From assembly GCF_900167445.1 (NCBI RefSeq), contig NZ_FUZT01000009.1:201058-265057 (forward strand): a stretch of DNA of 64,000 nucleotides, written 5' to 3'. A program made the translations under genes and the position numbers. A model generated the notes under the pieces. That model worked only from the letters and a program-made list of their open reading frames with translations. It was not told the DNA's origin and made no database searches. Positions 1-8,677 of the stretch are shown here, one piece after another. The stretch comes from Maledivibacter halophilus (GTDB lineage: Bacteria > Bacillota > Clostridia > Peptostreptococcales > Caminicellaceae). The number at the start of each line of letters is the position of its first letter. The first letter of the stretch is position 1.

Positions 1-53
1 GTACTTGCTAAGCTAATATTTTTGAAGTGGCATATTTGTATTAAGGTAAGGGA

Positions 54-76
54 CTGACGGCCATGTCAGCCTCTGA
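54..76 (+). repeat. Cassette-end hairpin element, copy 1
   Basis: CTGAC (54-58) pairs with GTCAG (65-69) around a GGCCAT loop and is followed by CTCTGA. It lies about 25 nt upstream of attC1 in the tail of the cassette that begins outside the window. It resembles the copies at 2641, 5742, 11537 and 13561 in position, preceding AAGG-rich sequence and following CTCTGA. Confidence 0.5.
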
Positions 77-99
77 GTTTAGGGTCGTCCTCCGACATC

Positions 100-250
100 A
101 GCTAACAAAGCATTTAGCGCAAGGATGCACGGAGGTACGTATTTGGTGTAGTTCGGGTGCACCAAATCTCTTTATCGGGAGCAAAGCTCCACCAAGTCGA
201 AGGGCTTTTGGGGCCCGATTCAGAGACGTCGCAAATGCCAGACGTTAGCT
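100..250 (+). repeat. attC site 1
   Basis: R'' is AGCTAAC (100-106) and R' is GTTAGCT (244-250), perfectly complementary. Inside, GCATTTAGCG (110-119) pairs with CGCAAATGC (230-238) with one extra A on the left arm, the extrahelical base typical of attC. Length 151 bp. An open reading frame runs through the site but only reads the palindromic DNA and is not a gene. Confidence 0.88.
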
Positions 251-293
251 GAAATCTGATAATTAAAAATTATTTAATTAAAGGAGCAATAAA

Positions 294-1664
294 ATGATGA
301 AAAAAATTAGTTTAATAATATGGTTTATAATCATTACTTCTTCCATATGTTTTGCTAATGAAGAGAAATATGGAGATTGTTTTTCTACTGGCACAAGAGC
401 ATACATAAATAATCAATATATTGAGTCCTGGAATATAAACAATAAGACTTATATAAATATTGAAGATTTAGATCTATATGGTTTTGATGTTAAATGGAAT
501 AAAGAACTAAAAGAATATACTGCTATATACACTAATCATATTGAGCGAAGTAATTTTTTATTAATGCACAAGGCACAACCAATATTAAAAATGTTAAATA
601 ATCAATGGTACAATGAATGGATAAAAAGAACAGATCCAATTTTTCACAGTACAGCAACACCACATGGAGAATTAGTCGGGATAGCTCCAAGAAGTGAAGG
701 AACAATTGTAATTGAATTTCAAAAGCCTATAGATACTAAGTATATTAATAAAAGATACATACCTATATTTTATAGAAATATTGATGTTTCAAGTAAATTT
801 CATTATAAATTTGATGTGGAAAAAAATTTATTAGAAATAATATTAAATAATCGCGATTTTATCCAAGATTATAATTATGATTCAAATTGTGAACCTAGAA
901 TTAATGTGATCTTTTTAGATGGAATAAGAAGTACCAATGGAGAAATTCTAGCTACTCCATTAAGATTTTCAACAGATATCAAAGAAAAATTAGATAATGA
1001 AAATATTATTAATGAAAAATATGTAGGTGATTGTTTTAAAACAGATATAAAAGCAGTAATTAATTATTGGGATGCAGATATTTATAGATTTGATAATAAA
1101 AACTTAATTTGTTTGGATAGGCTTGGAAAGCTAACATGGGATGATAAAAATAGAGCTATAAAAGTTGAAATTAATAAGGAAGAAGATTTATACTTATATA
1201 GATTGGCTAAACCAATTTATAATGGTAGATATAAAGATTGGATATTAAGAACTTCTCCAGAGATGGTTAGGTCAAAATCAGAGAATGATAACAAATTAGA
1301 TCTGATAAGCAATGAAGAACGTTCAATAAAAATTAAGTTTGCTAAGGATATATTACCTGAGTGTATAAATAGCAACTATATAAAAATGTATCATGGTCGT
1401 TCTGACCAATCAGAGAAGTTCAATTATATTTACAATGAAGAGGAAGATACTTTAACATTAGAGTTAAATGATACCAGTAGGGATGTTATTAGTGGTATAG
1501 GCCCTTTATTTGATAATACTGAAGTTAATGATATGGATAATATGGAAGGAAGAAATTATTGTATATACATATTAGAAGGATTAAGAACTACAGACGGAGA
1601 AAAGCTACCTGAGACATTAAGATTAACTTGTGGGACTATATGGGAATCAGAGGATGATATATAG
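294..1664 (+). CDS. Secreted protein with an internal two-fold repeat (cassette 1)
   Basis: 456 residues with an AAGGAG ribosome site 7 nt before ATG 294. An N-terminal signal peptide (MMKKISLIIW...ICFA) predicts export. The mature protein is two tandem copies of about 215 residues: each starts with a YGDCF/VGDCF motif, has a short beta region resembling the copper-amine-oxidase N-terminal (stalk) fold, contains WIKRTDP/WILRTSP in the middle, and ends with LDGIRSTNGE/LEGLRTTDGE followed by a TPLRF/TLRLT strand. Function is not recognised; a cell-surface or secreted binding protein is the most that can be inferred. It is the only gene of its cassette and has no partner genes. Confidence 0.75.
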   Translation: MMKKISLIIWFIIITSSICFANEEKYGDCFSTGTRAYINNQYIESWNINNKTYINIEDLDLYGFDVKWNKELKEYTAIYTNHIERSNFLLMHKAQPILKMLNNQWYNEWIKRTDPIFHSTATPHGELVGIAPRSEGTIVIEFQKPIDTKYINKRYIPIFYRNIDVSSKFHYKFDVEKNLLEIILNNRDFIQDYNYDSNCEPRINVIFLDGIRSTNGEILATPLRFSTDIKEKLDNENIINEKYVGDCFKTDIKAVINYWDADIYRFDNKNLICLDRLGKLTWDDKNRAIKVEINKEEDLYLYRLAKPIYNGRYKDWILRTSPEMVRSKSENDNKLDLISNEERSIKIKFAKDILPECINSNYIKMYHGRSDQSEKFNYIYNEEEDTLTLELNDTSRDVISGIGPLFDNTEVNDMDNMEGRNYCIYILEGLRTTDGEKLPETLRLTCGTIWESEDDI

Positions 1665-1690
1665 ATTAAATAGTCAAATTAACAGACATC

Positions 1691-1819
1691 AGCTAACGCA
1701 GCAGTTCCCTACATAAACTTTTGGTATTGATTTTGCTGGTCAATAAGGAGTGTTTATGATGCAAAATCGACGCCAAACCCGTTGGGACGTTTGCATCGGG
1801 AACTGTGGGAACGTTAGGC
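1691..1819 (+). repeat. attC site 2
   Basis: R'' AGCTAAC (1691-1697), R' GTTAGGC (1813-1819), inner stem CAGTTCCC with GGGAACTG. 129 bp. R'' matches the start of its own cassette (TTAGCTG at 245), not the following one, as circularisation predicts. The internal sequence is unlike the two common attC families of the array. Confidence 0.85.
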
Positions 1820-1908
1820 AACAGTGAATGTATATTTTGGGGCATGTTCTGTGAGTGCCGATAGAGATTTTCCTTTTAGCATTTATAAACTTGTAAGGAG
1901 AAATTAAA

Positions 1909-2580
1909 ATGGAAATAAATATTAAGCATAAAAAAATTAAAGAAATCGTTGAAAAAGAATTGTCATGTTCAGCTCATAATTTAGATCATATTCTTAGGGT
2001 ATATAATCTATGTATTTTACTGTCACAATTTGAAGAAAGTGTTGATCTAGAAATTCTTATTCCAGCTGCATTGCTACACGATATCGCAAGAGTAAAAGAA
2101 AGTCATGATAAAACAGGAGAAATTGACCATGCAGTTTTGGGAAGTGAAATAGCTGAGGGTATATTGAGAGATTTAGAATATGAAGAAGGAAAGATAACAA
2201 AAATAAAACATTGTATTATTGCACATAGATTTAGAAGTGGAAATGTCCCCAAAACTATAGAAGCTAAAATACTTTTTGATGCAGATAAACTTGACGGATT
2301 AGGGGCAGTTGGAATTGCTCGTACATTTATGTTAGCAGGACAATTTGGACAAAGTTTATGGACAAATGAGGCGTTAAGTGATTATATATCTATGAATACT
2401 ACTGAGAATGGAAGACTTAAGGAGGTTTCGAAGCATTCACCATTTATAGAATATGAAGTTAAATTTAAGAAAGTTCCAAATCAGTTATATACAAAGAAGG
2501 CAAAAGAAATTGGTTTGAATAGATTAAAATTTATGGATGAATTTTTCAAAAAATTAAGTTTGGAAATTGAAGGTATATAA
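1909..2580 (+). CDS. HD-domain metal-dependent phosphohydrolase (cassette 2)
   Basis: 223 residues, start ATG 1909 behind AAGGAG. It has the HD superfamily signature in order: H in HNLDHILRVY, the HD pair in LLHDIAR, a further H in IIAHRFRSG, and D in LFDADKLDGLG. HD proteins of this YedJ/YpgQ-like size hydrolyse phosphate esters, often nucleotides, in the cytoplasm; the substrate here cannot be read from sequence. It is alone in its cassette. A second, shorter HD protein lies at 40147 in the decayed distal part, but the two are not close copies. Confidence 0.85.
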   Translation: MEINIKHKKIKEIVEKELSCSAHNLDHILRVYNLCILLSQFEESVDLEILIPAALLHDIARVKESHDKTGEIDHAVLGSEIAEGILRDLEYEEGKITKIKHCIIAHRFRSGNVPKTIEAKILFDADKLDGLGAVGIARTFMLAGQFGQSLWTNEALSDYISMNTTENGRLKEVSKHSPFIEYEVKFKKVPNQLYTKKAKEIGLNRLKFMDEFFKKLSLEIEGI

Positions 2581-2640
2581 TAAGTTTACATGGTGACTTC
2601 TAGCTAAATAACATTATGATTTAAAAAGTTTATTTAAGGA

Positions 2641-2664
2641 GTAGACGTCCTGTCTACTTCTGAA
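2641..2664 (+). repeat. Cassette-end hairpin element, copy 2
   Basis: GTAGAC pairs with GTCTAC around a GTCCT loop, followed by TTCTGAA. It lies 20 nt upstream of the R'' box of attC3. Confidence 0.55.
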
Positions 2665-2683
2665 TATGGGGACATTGACCGAC

Positions 2684-2826
2684 GCCTAACAATATCTTGC
2701 CGTTCACTGCGTCAAGTAAGTTTTTAGGGTAAGGCGCAGTACATACCTTCATTGGGTGCAAAGCACCGCCAAGGGGTATTTCATGTGGGTCCGATTCAGG
2801 TACGTCGGCAAGCCGAGACGTTATCT
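2684..2826 (+). repeat. attC site 3
   Basis: R'' GCCTAAC (2684-2690), R' GTTATCT (2820-2826), 143 bp. R'' complements the start of its own cassette (TTAGGC at 1814). The interior belongs to the CTTGC...GGCAAG family also seen at 7729, 9969 and 14178, with the conserved GGGTGCAAAGCACC-like apical hairpin. Confidence 0.87.
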
Positions 2827-2902
2827 GACATACTAGTTTGTGACAATCGTATGTTTTTATGAAAGAAGCGGTCTAATAGAGATTGATACAGGAGGTAGGG
2901 TG

Positions 2903-3805
2903 ATGCGAGAAAAGTTTTTAAATATCAGTTTCTATTTGGGTTTTATACCATTTTATTGGTTATACAATATTATTCGTCATAGAGATTATCGTAGAGGTTA
3001 TCATTATCTGCAAGCAATTGCTTTGAATTTATTTTTCTTTTATAGTTTTATAGTATTTGTTATTTGTTTTATTATTCATAATCTAATTATGTATTATAAT
3101 TGTAGTCTTACATCAGTTATACCATTAGAACTTTCTTTTTATATATTAGGTATTTTAGTATTTATATGTTTTATTATTTGGCTAGAAGGTATTATTGCTG
3201 CAATAATTGGTTATATGCCGAAAATCCCACTGTATTTGTGCATTATTTCTAAAACTACTCGTATAAACTATTCTATATATTTAATAATAATCCGCCATAT
3301 ATTAGTCATTTTAATGATAATATTAATAATTCATTCAGCTTCAATAACTCAATCAAAAGCTGAAGAAGCTGAAATTTTCATGTTGTATGATGATATGGGA
3401 TATATACCAAGAGAGGTATTTACATTTGGGTTTTATCGAGAATCACTTGTTGCTATAAATCGTTGGGGTGAGAACAGTGTTGCTATTGTACCACTAAATA
3501 AGAATACGCTAAATTATGCGTTGAGTAATGGACGTTTTGTATATATAGCTTCACATGGAGCTAATGGATATATTGTGCTTCATGGAGGTGATCTCTTCTG
3601 GCCATATGATCTAGAAGGTACTCATATAAGTTCTACTCTTCAGTATGTTTACTTGTCTGGATGTGATACTGGATTACTACATGATGAGTGGGAAAGTGCA
3701 CTTATGCCTGCATATGTCAAAACATTTGACCGTTTATCTGCAACTATTGAACATATATATTGGTTGATTGTAGAAGGCCCTAAAGTAATAAATTCATTGA
3801 AATAA
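2903..3805 (+). CDS. Membrane-anchored CHAT/caspase-like protein (cassette 3)
   Basis: 300 residues from ATG 2903, chosen because GGAGGT sits at 2891-2896; longer in-frame starts overlap the attC leader. Residues about 35-150 form four or so transmembrane segments. The C-terminal half is soluble and carries two motifs of clan CD cysteine peptidases: a strand ending in ASHG (His 218) and a strand ending in LSGCDTG (Cys 254), as in CHAT domains (HG and SxCxTG). The spacing fits a His-Cys dyad. CHAT proteases act in bacterial defence and regulated cell death, so a membrane-linked protease or effector is plausible. No partner gene is in the cassette. The family call is by motif only. Confidence 0.55.
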   Translation: MREKFLNISFYLGFIPFYWLYNIIRHRDYRRGYHYLQAIALNLFFFYSFIVFVICFIIHNLIMYYNCSLTSVIPLELSFYILGILVFICFIIWLEGIIAAIIGYMPKIPLYLCIISKTTRINYSIYLIIIRHILVILMIILIIHSASITQSKAEEAEIFMLYDDMGYIPREVFTFGFYRESLVAINRWGENSVAIVPLNKNTLNYALSNGRFVYIASHGANGYIVLHGGDLFWPYDLEGTHISSTLQYVYLSGCDTGLLHDEWESALMPAYVKTFDRLSATIEHIYWLIVEGPKVINSLK

Positions 3806-3842
3806 GTTATTGGTAAAAGGCGTTAGATTATTTCCGTACGTC

Positions 3843-4024
3843 AGATAACAATGCATCTTCGTAAAGGTTCGCAGGGTATTCCTCTTGGGCTTGCCTGCGA
3901 TGGATTCCTAATGGGTCAGGCTCACCACATCCCGCTCGTCGGGCCAGTCGGTACATTAGCCCTTATCAGGGCATGAGCGCCTCCTTCTAAGGTGCTGGGA
4001 CGTCGCAGATGTGGAACGTTATCT
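3843..4024 (+). repeat. attC site 4
   Basis: R'' AGATAAC (3843-3849), R' GTTATCT (4018-4024), 182 bp, the longest of the set. R'' and flank (GTACGTCAGATAAC) complement the start of cassette 3 (TTATCTGACATAC at 2821). The inner arms CATCTTCG and CGCAGATG pair with one irregular base. Confidence 0.84.
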
Positions 4025-4100
4025 AACATTTCCCACTTGTTTCGGGAACAGTTTCATGGGTCATTAAAACCAATTGTAGTTATTGATAGGGGTATAGGTA

Positions 4101-4997
4101 ATGCAATTTATCGAAGTTAACAGAGATAATGCAGATATATTATTTGATTACTGGAATGAAATTAGGAAAAACATACCGTATTTTTACAGAACTACATATA
4201 AGTTATTCATAAAGTCTTTATTTGATGATACGTATGAAGGAAGGACTGTTTTTAGAACTAATAATGTTTTTGGTATACAAGAAGATGGTCAAGTTAAGGG
4301 GGTTATACAATATGACATTCCTACATTTCATTTTACTGAAGTAGGAAAAATTACTAAAGATATTAACATAGGAGTTATACTTAATCTATATTATGAGGAA
4401 ACAAGGATTGATATTGGGAGAGTGTTATTAGATTTATCCTTGGACTTTTTTAAAGAAAATAATATTAAAGATATATATGCATTTTATCACGCAATGGGTA
4501 TGAGTTGTAATGGGAATCATGGTAAATTACATGAGGAATATAATTATGTAGGTAAGCTATTATGTGAAGAAGGATTTGAAATTGAACATGAAAATATTTA
4601 TTATATATGCGATATGAAAGAAAAGAAATTGGAATATCAAAATAACAGGGATATTAGAGTATCTGAGTTAGAAGATAATAAACAAAAGTTCATATTATAT
4701 GATGAGGATAATAAAGCATTAGGAAGTGCAGAAATAAAATATATTGATAATCTTACAGGATCAAGTGAGAAAGATATTATTTATTTAGTATGGATAGATA
4801 TTGATAAGAAGGTTAAAGGAAAGGGATTAGGTACAGAATTTTTAAACCATATAATTCAATATTGTTTGAAAAAAGGATATAGGTATTTGCATACAGATAC
4901 AGCATTAAATAATAAAATAGCTCAAAAGTTCTATATTAGAAATGGATTTATAGATAATGGTATAACAAGAAGTTATCTAACAAAAACAAGTAGTTAG
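4101..4997 (+). CDS. Tandem GNAT-type N-acetyltransferase (cassette 4)
   Basis: 298 residues, ATG 4101 behind AGGGG. The C-terminal half has a clear GNAT core: a strand with LVWIDID followed by the acetyl-CoA pyrophosphate loop KGKGLGTEF (R/Q-x-x-G-x-G/A) and the NNKIAQKFYIRNGF helix-strand that ends the fold. The N-terminal half resembles a degenerate GNAT without the loop, giving the two-domain layout common among larger acetyltransferases. Acceptor unknown; antibiotics, polyamines or amino acids are all possible. Alone in its cassette. Confidence 0.78.
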   Translation: MQFIEVNRDNADILFDYWNEIRKNIPYFYRTTYKLFIKSLFDDTYEGRTVFRTNNVFGIQEDGQVKGVIQYDIPTFHFTEVGKITKDINIGVILNLYYEETRIDIGRVLLDLSLDFFKENNIKDIYAFYHAMGMSCNGNHGKLHEEYNYVGKLLCEEGFEIEHENIYYICDMKEKKLEYQNNRDIRVSELEDNKQKFILYDEDNKALGSAEIKYIDNLTGSSEKDIIYLVWIDIDKKVKGKGLGTEFLNHIIQYCLKKGYRYLHTDTALNNKIAQKFYIRNGFIDNGITRSYLTKTSS

Positions 4998-5027
4998 GAA
5001 AATCTTTAAGGTCTTGTGGGAAACATC

Positions 5028-5136
5028 AGATAACATAGGATTAGCAGATATTTCTTCACTGGGTGCAAAGCACTGCCTACGAAGAAAAGCTCTGAAGGTC
5101 CAGTTCAGAGACATCGCTAATCCTCAAACGTTCTCT
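5028..5136 (+). repeat. attC site 5
   Basis: R'' AGATAAC (5028-5034), R' GTTCTCT (5130-5136), 109 bp. The inner arms AGGATTAGC and GCTAATCCT are a perfect 9-bp match, followed on the left arm by one unpaired A. The apical GGGTGCAAAGCACT motif is conserved. R'' complements the start of cassette 4 (TTATCT at 4019). Confidence 0.88.
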
Positions 5137-5271
5137 GAAATGGAGAGCAAAAAGACGAGCCATCCGTGGCGCGAAATGCTTGGGGTTCGTCTCTGGTTGT
5201 TATTCACAATTATATTATATTGTGAAGTACTAATTATTTATATTAGGTGTCATAAAAAGGAGAGATTATGT

Positions 5272-5655
5272 ATGGAAAAAATTCTTCATTCAATACTCGC
5301 GGTGTTTCCTACACCGAATATCGAAGAAACCGCTAAGTATTATAACGAGATTATGGGATTCAGAATTGTTAAATATTTAGATGTAAAAGAACCCCACATA
5401 TGCCTTTACCGTGATAATGTGGAAATAGTATTGACTAAAGCAAATAACGAAAAAGTCCACACGAATAGGGAACTCTACGGTTATGGGGAAGATGCTTATT
5501 TTATTACGGACAATCAAGAAGCATTACAAAATGAATTTATAAGTAAAGGAGCTAAAATTGTTCGTCCGCTCCATATGACAGATTATAATAATATGGAATT
5601 TGTGTTAGAAGATATAGACGGACGGTGGATTGCTTTTGGAATGAAACAAAAATAA
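5272..5655 (+). CDS. VOC-family (glyoxalase/bleomycin-resistance type) protein (cassette 5)
   Basis: 127 residues from ATG 5272, which has AAGGAGAG 7 nt upstream; the reading frame stays open upstream through attC5 but that part is not coding. The sequence follows the betaalphabetabetabeta pattern of vicinal oxygen chelate proteins: PTPNIEETAKYYNEIMGFRIV at the start and FVLEDIDGRWIAFG at the end. The usual metal ligands are incomplete (no clear H/E set), which favours a binding, bleomycin-resistance-like role over a glyoxalase. Alone in its cassette. Confidence 0.75.
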   Translation: MEKILHSILAVFPTPNIEETAKYYNEIMGFRIVKYLDVKEPHICLYRDNVEIVLTKANNEKVHTNRELYGYGEDAYFITDNQEALQNEFISKGAKIVRPLHMTDYNNMEFVLEDIDGRWIAFGMKQK

Positions 5656-5741
5656 CACTTCCGCAAATAAGCATAATCAGAAGTTGTTTTCTCAATGTTT
5701 ATAAATGATGTAGTAAGTGGACTTTCAAAGTTTTTAGGGGC

Positions 5742-5759
5742 GCCGCCGTCCATGGCGGC
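5742..5759 (+). repeat. Cassette-end hairpin element, copy 3
   Basis: GCCGCC (5742-5747) pairs with GGCGGC (5754-5759) around a GTCCAT loop, preceded by GTTTTTAGGGG. It lies 25 nt upstream of the R'' box of attC6 and is much more GC-rich than its surroundings. Confidence 0.55.
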
Positions 5760-5784
5760 TAGGCTTTGCGGGACCCTCTACATC

Positions 5785-5917
5785 AGAGAAGAAAATTTTC
5801 ACGCTCCGGGCGTGCTCATGGGGCGTGTCTGCCAAACCGTCTCACCGGGCTCACGCCTCTAAAGAGAAGGGCTCTGTGTGTCCGGTTCGTCGGTTTCGTG
5901 AAAACAGGATGTTATAA
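5785..5917 (+). repeat. attC site 6
   Basis: R'' AGAGAAG (5785-5791), R' GTTATAA (5911-5917), 133 bp. R'' departs from the usual AAC ending but is exactly what is needed to pair with the start of cassette 5 (TTCTCT at 5131). Inner arms TTTTCACG and CGTGAAAA pair perfectly. Confidence 0.8.
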
Positions 5918-6035
5918 GAAATGGCGATATCGAGGTTGTTTTTAGGGGTCTTGTTTATTAAAAAAACTAGATGGTATGTAATTGTAGAATAATGCTGAGT
6001 AAGAATTATCTGTAATAAAGGCAGGAGGTATAGAT

Positions 6036-6872
6036 ATGTTTGGTAAGATTGCAGATTTACATATTCATTCCTTTTACTCTGATGGAACAATGTCTCCAGA
6101 AGAAATTCTAATAGAAGCATCTAATAAAGATGTGGGTCTATTAGCTATAACAGACCATGATATACTCGATGGTTCAGTTGAGTTAATGAAGTTTTATGAG
6201 AAATATGATATAAAGTGTATCTCAGGTGTGGAGATAGATGTAATTGATAATGGGATTAATTATCACATTTTGGGATATGGTGTAAATTTAGAAGATGAAG
6301 AATTCTGTGATTTTATTAAACAAAACCGTATTTTGTTAGAAGCAGTTAATATAAAACTAATTGAAAAAATGCAACATGATTATGACTGTATAACATTACC
6401 GGATTACTTGAGGTTTACTTATGATAAGACAAAGGGCGGTTGGAAAGCATTACATTATTTTATTGAAAAAGGTCTGACGAAAAGTTTATTTGAAGGATTT
6501 ATGTTGTATTCAAAGTATGAACATTCCTATAATTGTGTACAATTTCCATCTATAAAACTAGCTTGTAAATATATTCATAATGCTGGAGGTAAAGCTGTTT
6601 TAGCACATCCAGGTAAAGTCATTAAAGAAACTAACATAGATAGTTTTAAGAATGAAGTGTTGAGAACTGTTGATTTAGGTATAGATGGTATTGAATGTTA
6701 CTATCCATCACATATAAGAGATATTACAAATGTGTGCCTTGAAATTTGCGAAGAGAGAAATTTACTTATAACTTGTGGTTCGGATTGCCATGGTGAGTTT
6801 GAAGATACAGAAATTGGTGAAATGAATATACCAATTGAAAAGCTAAAGCTAGGGGATATTTTTTCAAGATAA
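6036..6872 (+). CDS. PHP-domain phosphoesterase (cassette 6)
   Basis: 278 residues, ATG 6036 behind AGGAGG. Full PHP signature: DLHIHSFYSDG at the N-terminus (HxH plus D), the TDHD motif near residue 44, SGVEID, LAHPGK and a C-terminal CGSDCHGE motif. Length and layout match the TrpH-like family (5'-3' exoribonuclease / nucleoside 3',5'-bisphosphate phosphatase, E. coli RNase AM). It likely hydrolyses a phosphate ester using a trinuclear metal site in the cytoplasm. Alone in its cassette. A fragment resembling its SDCHGE end recurs at 28441. Confidence 0.85.
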   Translation: MFGKIADLHIHSFYSDGTMSPEEILIEASNKDVGLLAITDHDILDGSVELMKFYEKYDIKCISGVEIDVIDNGINYHILGYGVNLEDEEFCDFIKQNRILLEAVNIKLIEKMQHDYDCITLPDYLRFTYDKTKGGWKALHYFIEKGLTKSLFEGFMLYSKYEHSYNCVQFPSIKLACKYIHNAGGKAVLAHPGKVIKETNIDSFKNEVLRTVDLGIDGIECYYPSHIRDITNVCLEICEERNLLITCGSDCHGEFEDTEIGEMNIPIEKLKLGDIFSR

Positions 6873-6960
6873 CCATACAGATAATGAGCATTAGCATTAT
6901 GATAAGTTTATATTTGTTATATTATGTGAAGGATTATAAAGCAAAAAACATCGCCACTTC

Positions 6961-7079
6961 TTATAACAAAGCATTTAGCGCAAGGGTGCACCACATTTCT
7001 TCATCGGGAGTAAAGCTCCACCAAGAAGAATGGCTCTGTGTGTCCGATTCAGAGACGTCGCAAATGCAGACCGTTATAC
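6961..7079 (+). repeat. attC site 7
   Basis: R'' TTATAAC (6961-6967), R' GTTATAC (7073-7079), 119 bp. Inner arms GCATTTAGCG and CGCAAATGC as in attC1, with the same extrahelical A. The complementary arm extends well beyond R'': CGCCACTTCTTATAAC mirrors the start of cassette 6 over about 20 nt. Confidence 0.9.
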
Positions 7080-7167
7080 AAAATTTTTATAATTTTATAT
7101 AAGATGTATGGGGTAAGAGTTTTAAGTTTTAATAATTACGAATAGAGACAACATGAGGGGGAAAAAG

Positions 7168-7707
7168 ATGAATTATAAAGTTATATCAAAGATGTCTTGT
7201 AAGATTATATCAATTTATATGTTTTTCAAATTTATAACAGCTTTTCAGAGTTTCTTTTATGTTTTTTATCCAAATAGCCAAGCTCAAATTGAACAAAATA
7301 GTGTATTTTTCTTTTTGCCATTTATTATTAGTTTATTTTTAAGCATTATTTTATGGGTTTTTGCAGATAAAATATCAAGTTATATGGTAAAAGAACCTAC
7401 AAATTCAAGTAATAATGTCAAGGTAGATTATATAGAATTACAAGCTATAGCTTTTTCAGTTGTTGGAATTACAGTATTAGTAAATTCAATACCACAAATT
7501 ATTAGATTAGGTATTGATATGAAAACAATAGTATCAAACGATATAATAGCAAATTGGGATATGCTATTAAGGACGACTAAAAGTCAAATGATTGGTTATA
7601 TAATTAAAACAATTTTGGGGTTGTGGTTATTGTTTGGATCTAATGGAATTGTAGGCTTAGTTAAAACCTTAAGAACAGCTGGAGTAAAAGGACCAAACGA
7701 TGAGTGA
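7168..7707 (+). CDS. Four-helix membrane protein of unknown function (cassette 7)
   Basis: 179 residues from ATG 7168; GAGGGG at 7155-7160 supports this start over the ATG at 7153, which overlaps it. There are hydrophobic segments near residues 8-30, 45-65, 88-110 and 145-165, with a polar loop rich in Asn and Ser in between. The C-terminus (IVGLVKTLRTAGVKG) is basic, predicting a cytoplasmic end. No family was recognised. Single gene of its cassette. Confidence 0.7.
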   Translation: MNYKVISKMSCKIISIYMFFKFITAFQSFFYVFYPNSQAQIEQNSVFFFLPFIISLFLSIILWVFADKISSYMVKEPTNSSNNVKVDYIELQAIAFSVVGITVLVNSIPQIIRLGIDMKTIVSNDIIANWDMLLRTTKSQMIGYIIKTILGLWLLFGSNGIVGLVKTLRTAGVKGPNDE

Positions 7708-7728
7708 AAGGATAATTATAAAAACTTC

Positions 7729-7870
7729 GCATAACAATATCTTGCAGTTCGCTGCGTTAAGGAAGATTCTAGGGTAAGCGCAGCACACGCCTTCAATGGG
7801 TGCAAAGCAGCACCAAGGGGTATTCCTTAATGGTCCAGTTCAGGCACGTCGGCAAGTCGAGACGTTATAG
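7729..7870 (+). repeat. attC site 8
   Basis: R'' GCATAAC (7729-7735), R' GTTATAG (7864-7870), 142 bp, CTTGC...GGCAAG family. The arm AATTATAAAAACTTCGCATA mirrors the start of cassette 7 over about 22 nt with three A/C oppositions. Confidence 0.88.
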
Positions 7871-7983
7871 GAAATGATGATATTGGGGCTATTCAATGAG
7901 GTATGATTGATAGAAAGCAAGAAGTTGCGGAATTGTAGAATTTTGTGTAGTAAATATTATTTATGTAATCGGGGGTATCTATA

Positions 7984-8550
7984 TTGAAAACAATTGACTA
8001 TAAAGAATTAAAAAAAACTGAAATTGACATAACTTTATTCGCAAGCTTTAATCGCTATCAAGATGTAAAGAAATGTTGGCGCAAAGAAAATGGCGAATGG
8101 ATATTAAAAGCAATTGCTTTTACTGAACAGTGGGGTTCAGATGAATATGAAATTCTGGTTAAATGTTTACAAAACACTATAAAAACAGGTGGCACAGTAT
8201 TTGGTGCTTTCTATAATGATGTGCTTGTTGGATTTGCCTCTATCGAAAATCAGTTTTTTGGATCACAAAAGGAATATCTGCAACTTTCAAGCATTCATAT
8301 ATCTTACGAGAACCGTGACATGGGAATAGGTAAAAAATTATTTTCTCTTGCGTGTAAAAAAGCAAAAGAGATAGGTGCTCAAAAGCTTTATATATCTACG
8401 CATTCATCTGAAGAGTCACAGGCATTTTATAAAGCGATGGGCTGTGTGGAAGCGATGGAATATAATGATAAATTAGTTGCTGAAGAGCCATGTGACTGTC
8501 AATTGGAGTATTGCTTATTTAATAAACATAATGAGTATAATTATTTGTAA
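7984..8550 (+). CDS. GNAT family N-acetyltransferase (cassette 8)
   Basis: 188 residues, TTG start at 7984 behind GGGGGT. GNAT landmarks: LQLSSIHISYENRDMGIGKKLF (beta4 then the x-x-G-x-G loop) and YISTHSSEESQAFYKAMGC (beta5 and alpha4). Acceptor unknown. The attC expected after it is missing: the start of cassette 8 (TTATAGG) does not match the end of the next attC (GCCTAAC), so this gene and the toxin-antitoxin pair that follows were probably two cassettes that fused when an attC was lost. Confidence 0.82.
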   Translation: MKTIDYKELKKTEIDITLFASFNRYQDVKKCWRKENGEWILKAIAFTEQWGSDEYEILVKCLQNTIKTGGTVFGAFYNDVLVGFASIENQFFGSQKEYLQLSSIHISYENRDMGIGKKLFSLACKKAKEIGAQKLYISTHSSEESQAFYKAMGCVEAMEYNDKLVAEEPCDCQLEYCLFNKHNEYNYL

Positions 8551-8604
8551 TACATTATTAGTTTTAGGTCATAATCTTTATATTTTATGAAGAGTTTTCA
8601 TAAG

Positions 8605-8635
8605 TATAGATAGATTATTAATGATAGTGTATAAT
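8605..8635 (+). promoter_or_regulatory. Probable promoter of the toxin-antitoxin pair
   Basis: A perfect TATAAT -10 box lies at 8630-8635 with a weak -35 region around 8605-8612. Cassette genes usually lack their own promoter, but toxin-antitoxin cassettes often carry one. Confidence 0.45.
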
Positions 8636-8677
8636 ACTTATAAAGATAGATGAAATATCTTTAGTGAGGTGATAAGT

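Noticed and set aside
63..248. Short open frames inside attC sites (also 6884-7102, 10667-10849, 11565-11756)
   Set aside because: They only read through the palindromic recombination sites, lack ribosome sites, and their predicted peptides resemble each other only because the attC DNA does.
5014..5271. Long N-terminal extension of the VOC protein
   Set aside because: The extension is translated attC5 sequence; AAGGAGAG correctly placed before ATG 5272 defines the start.
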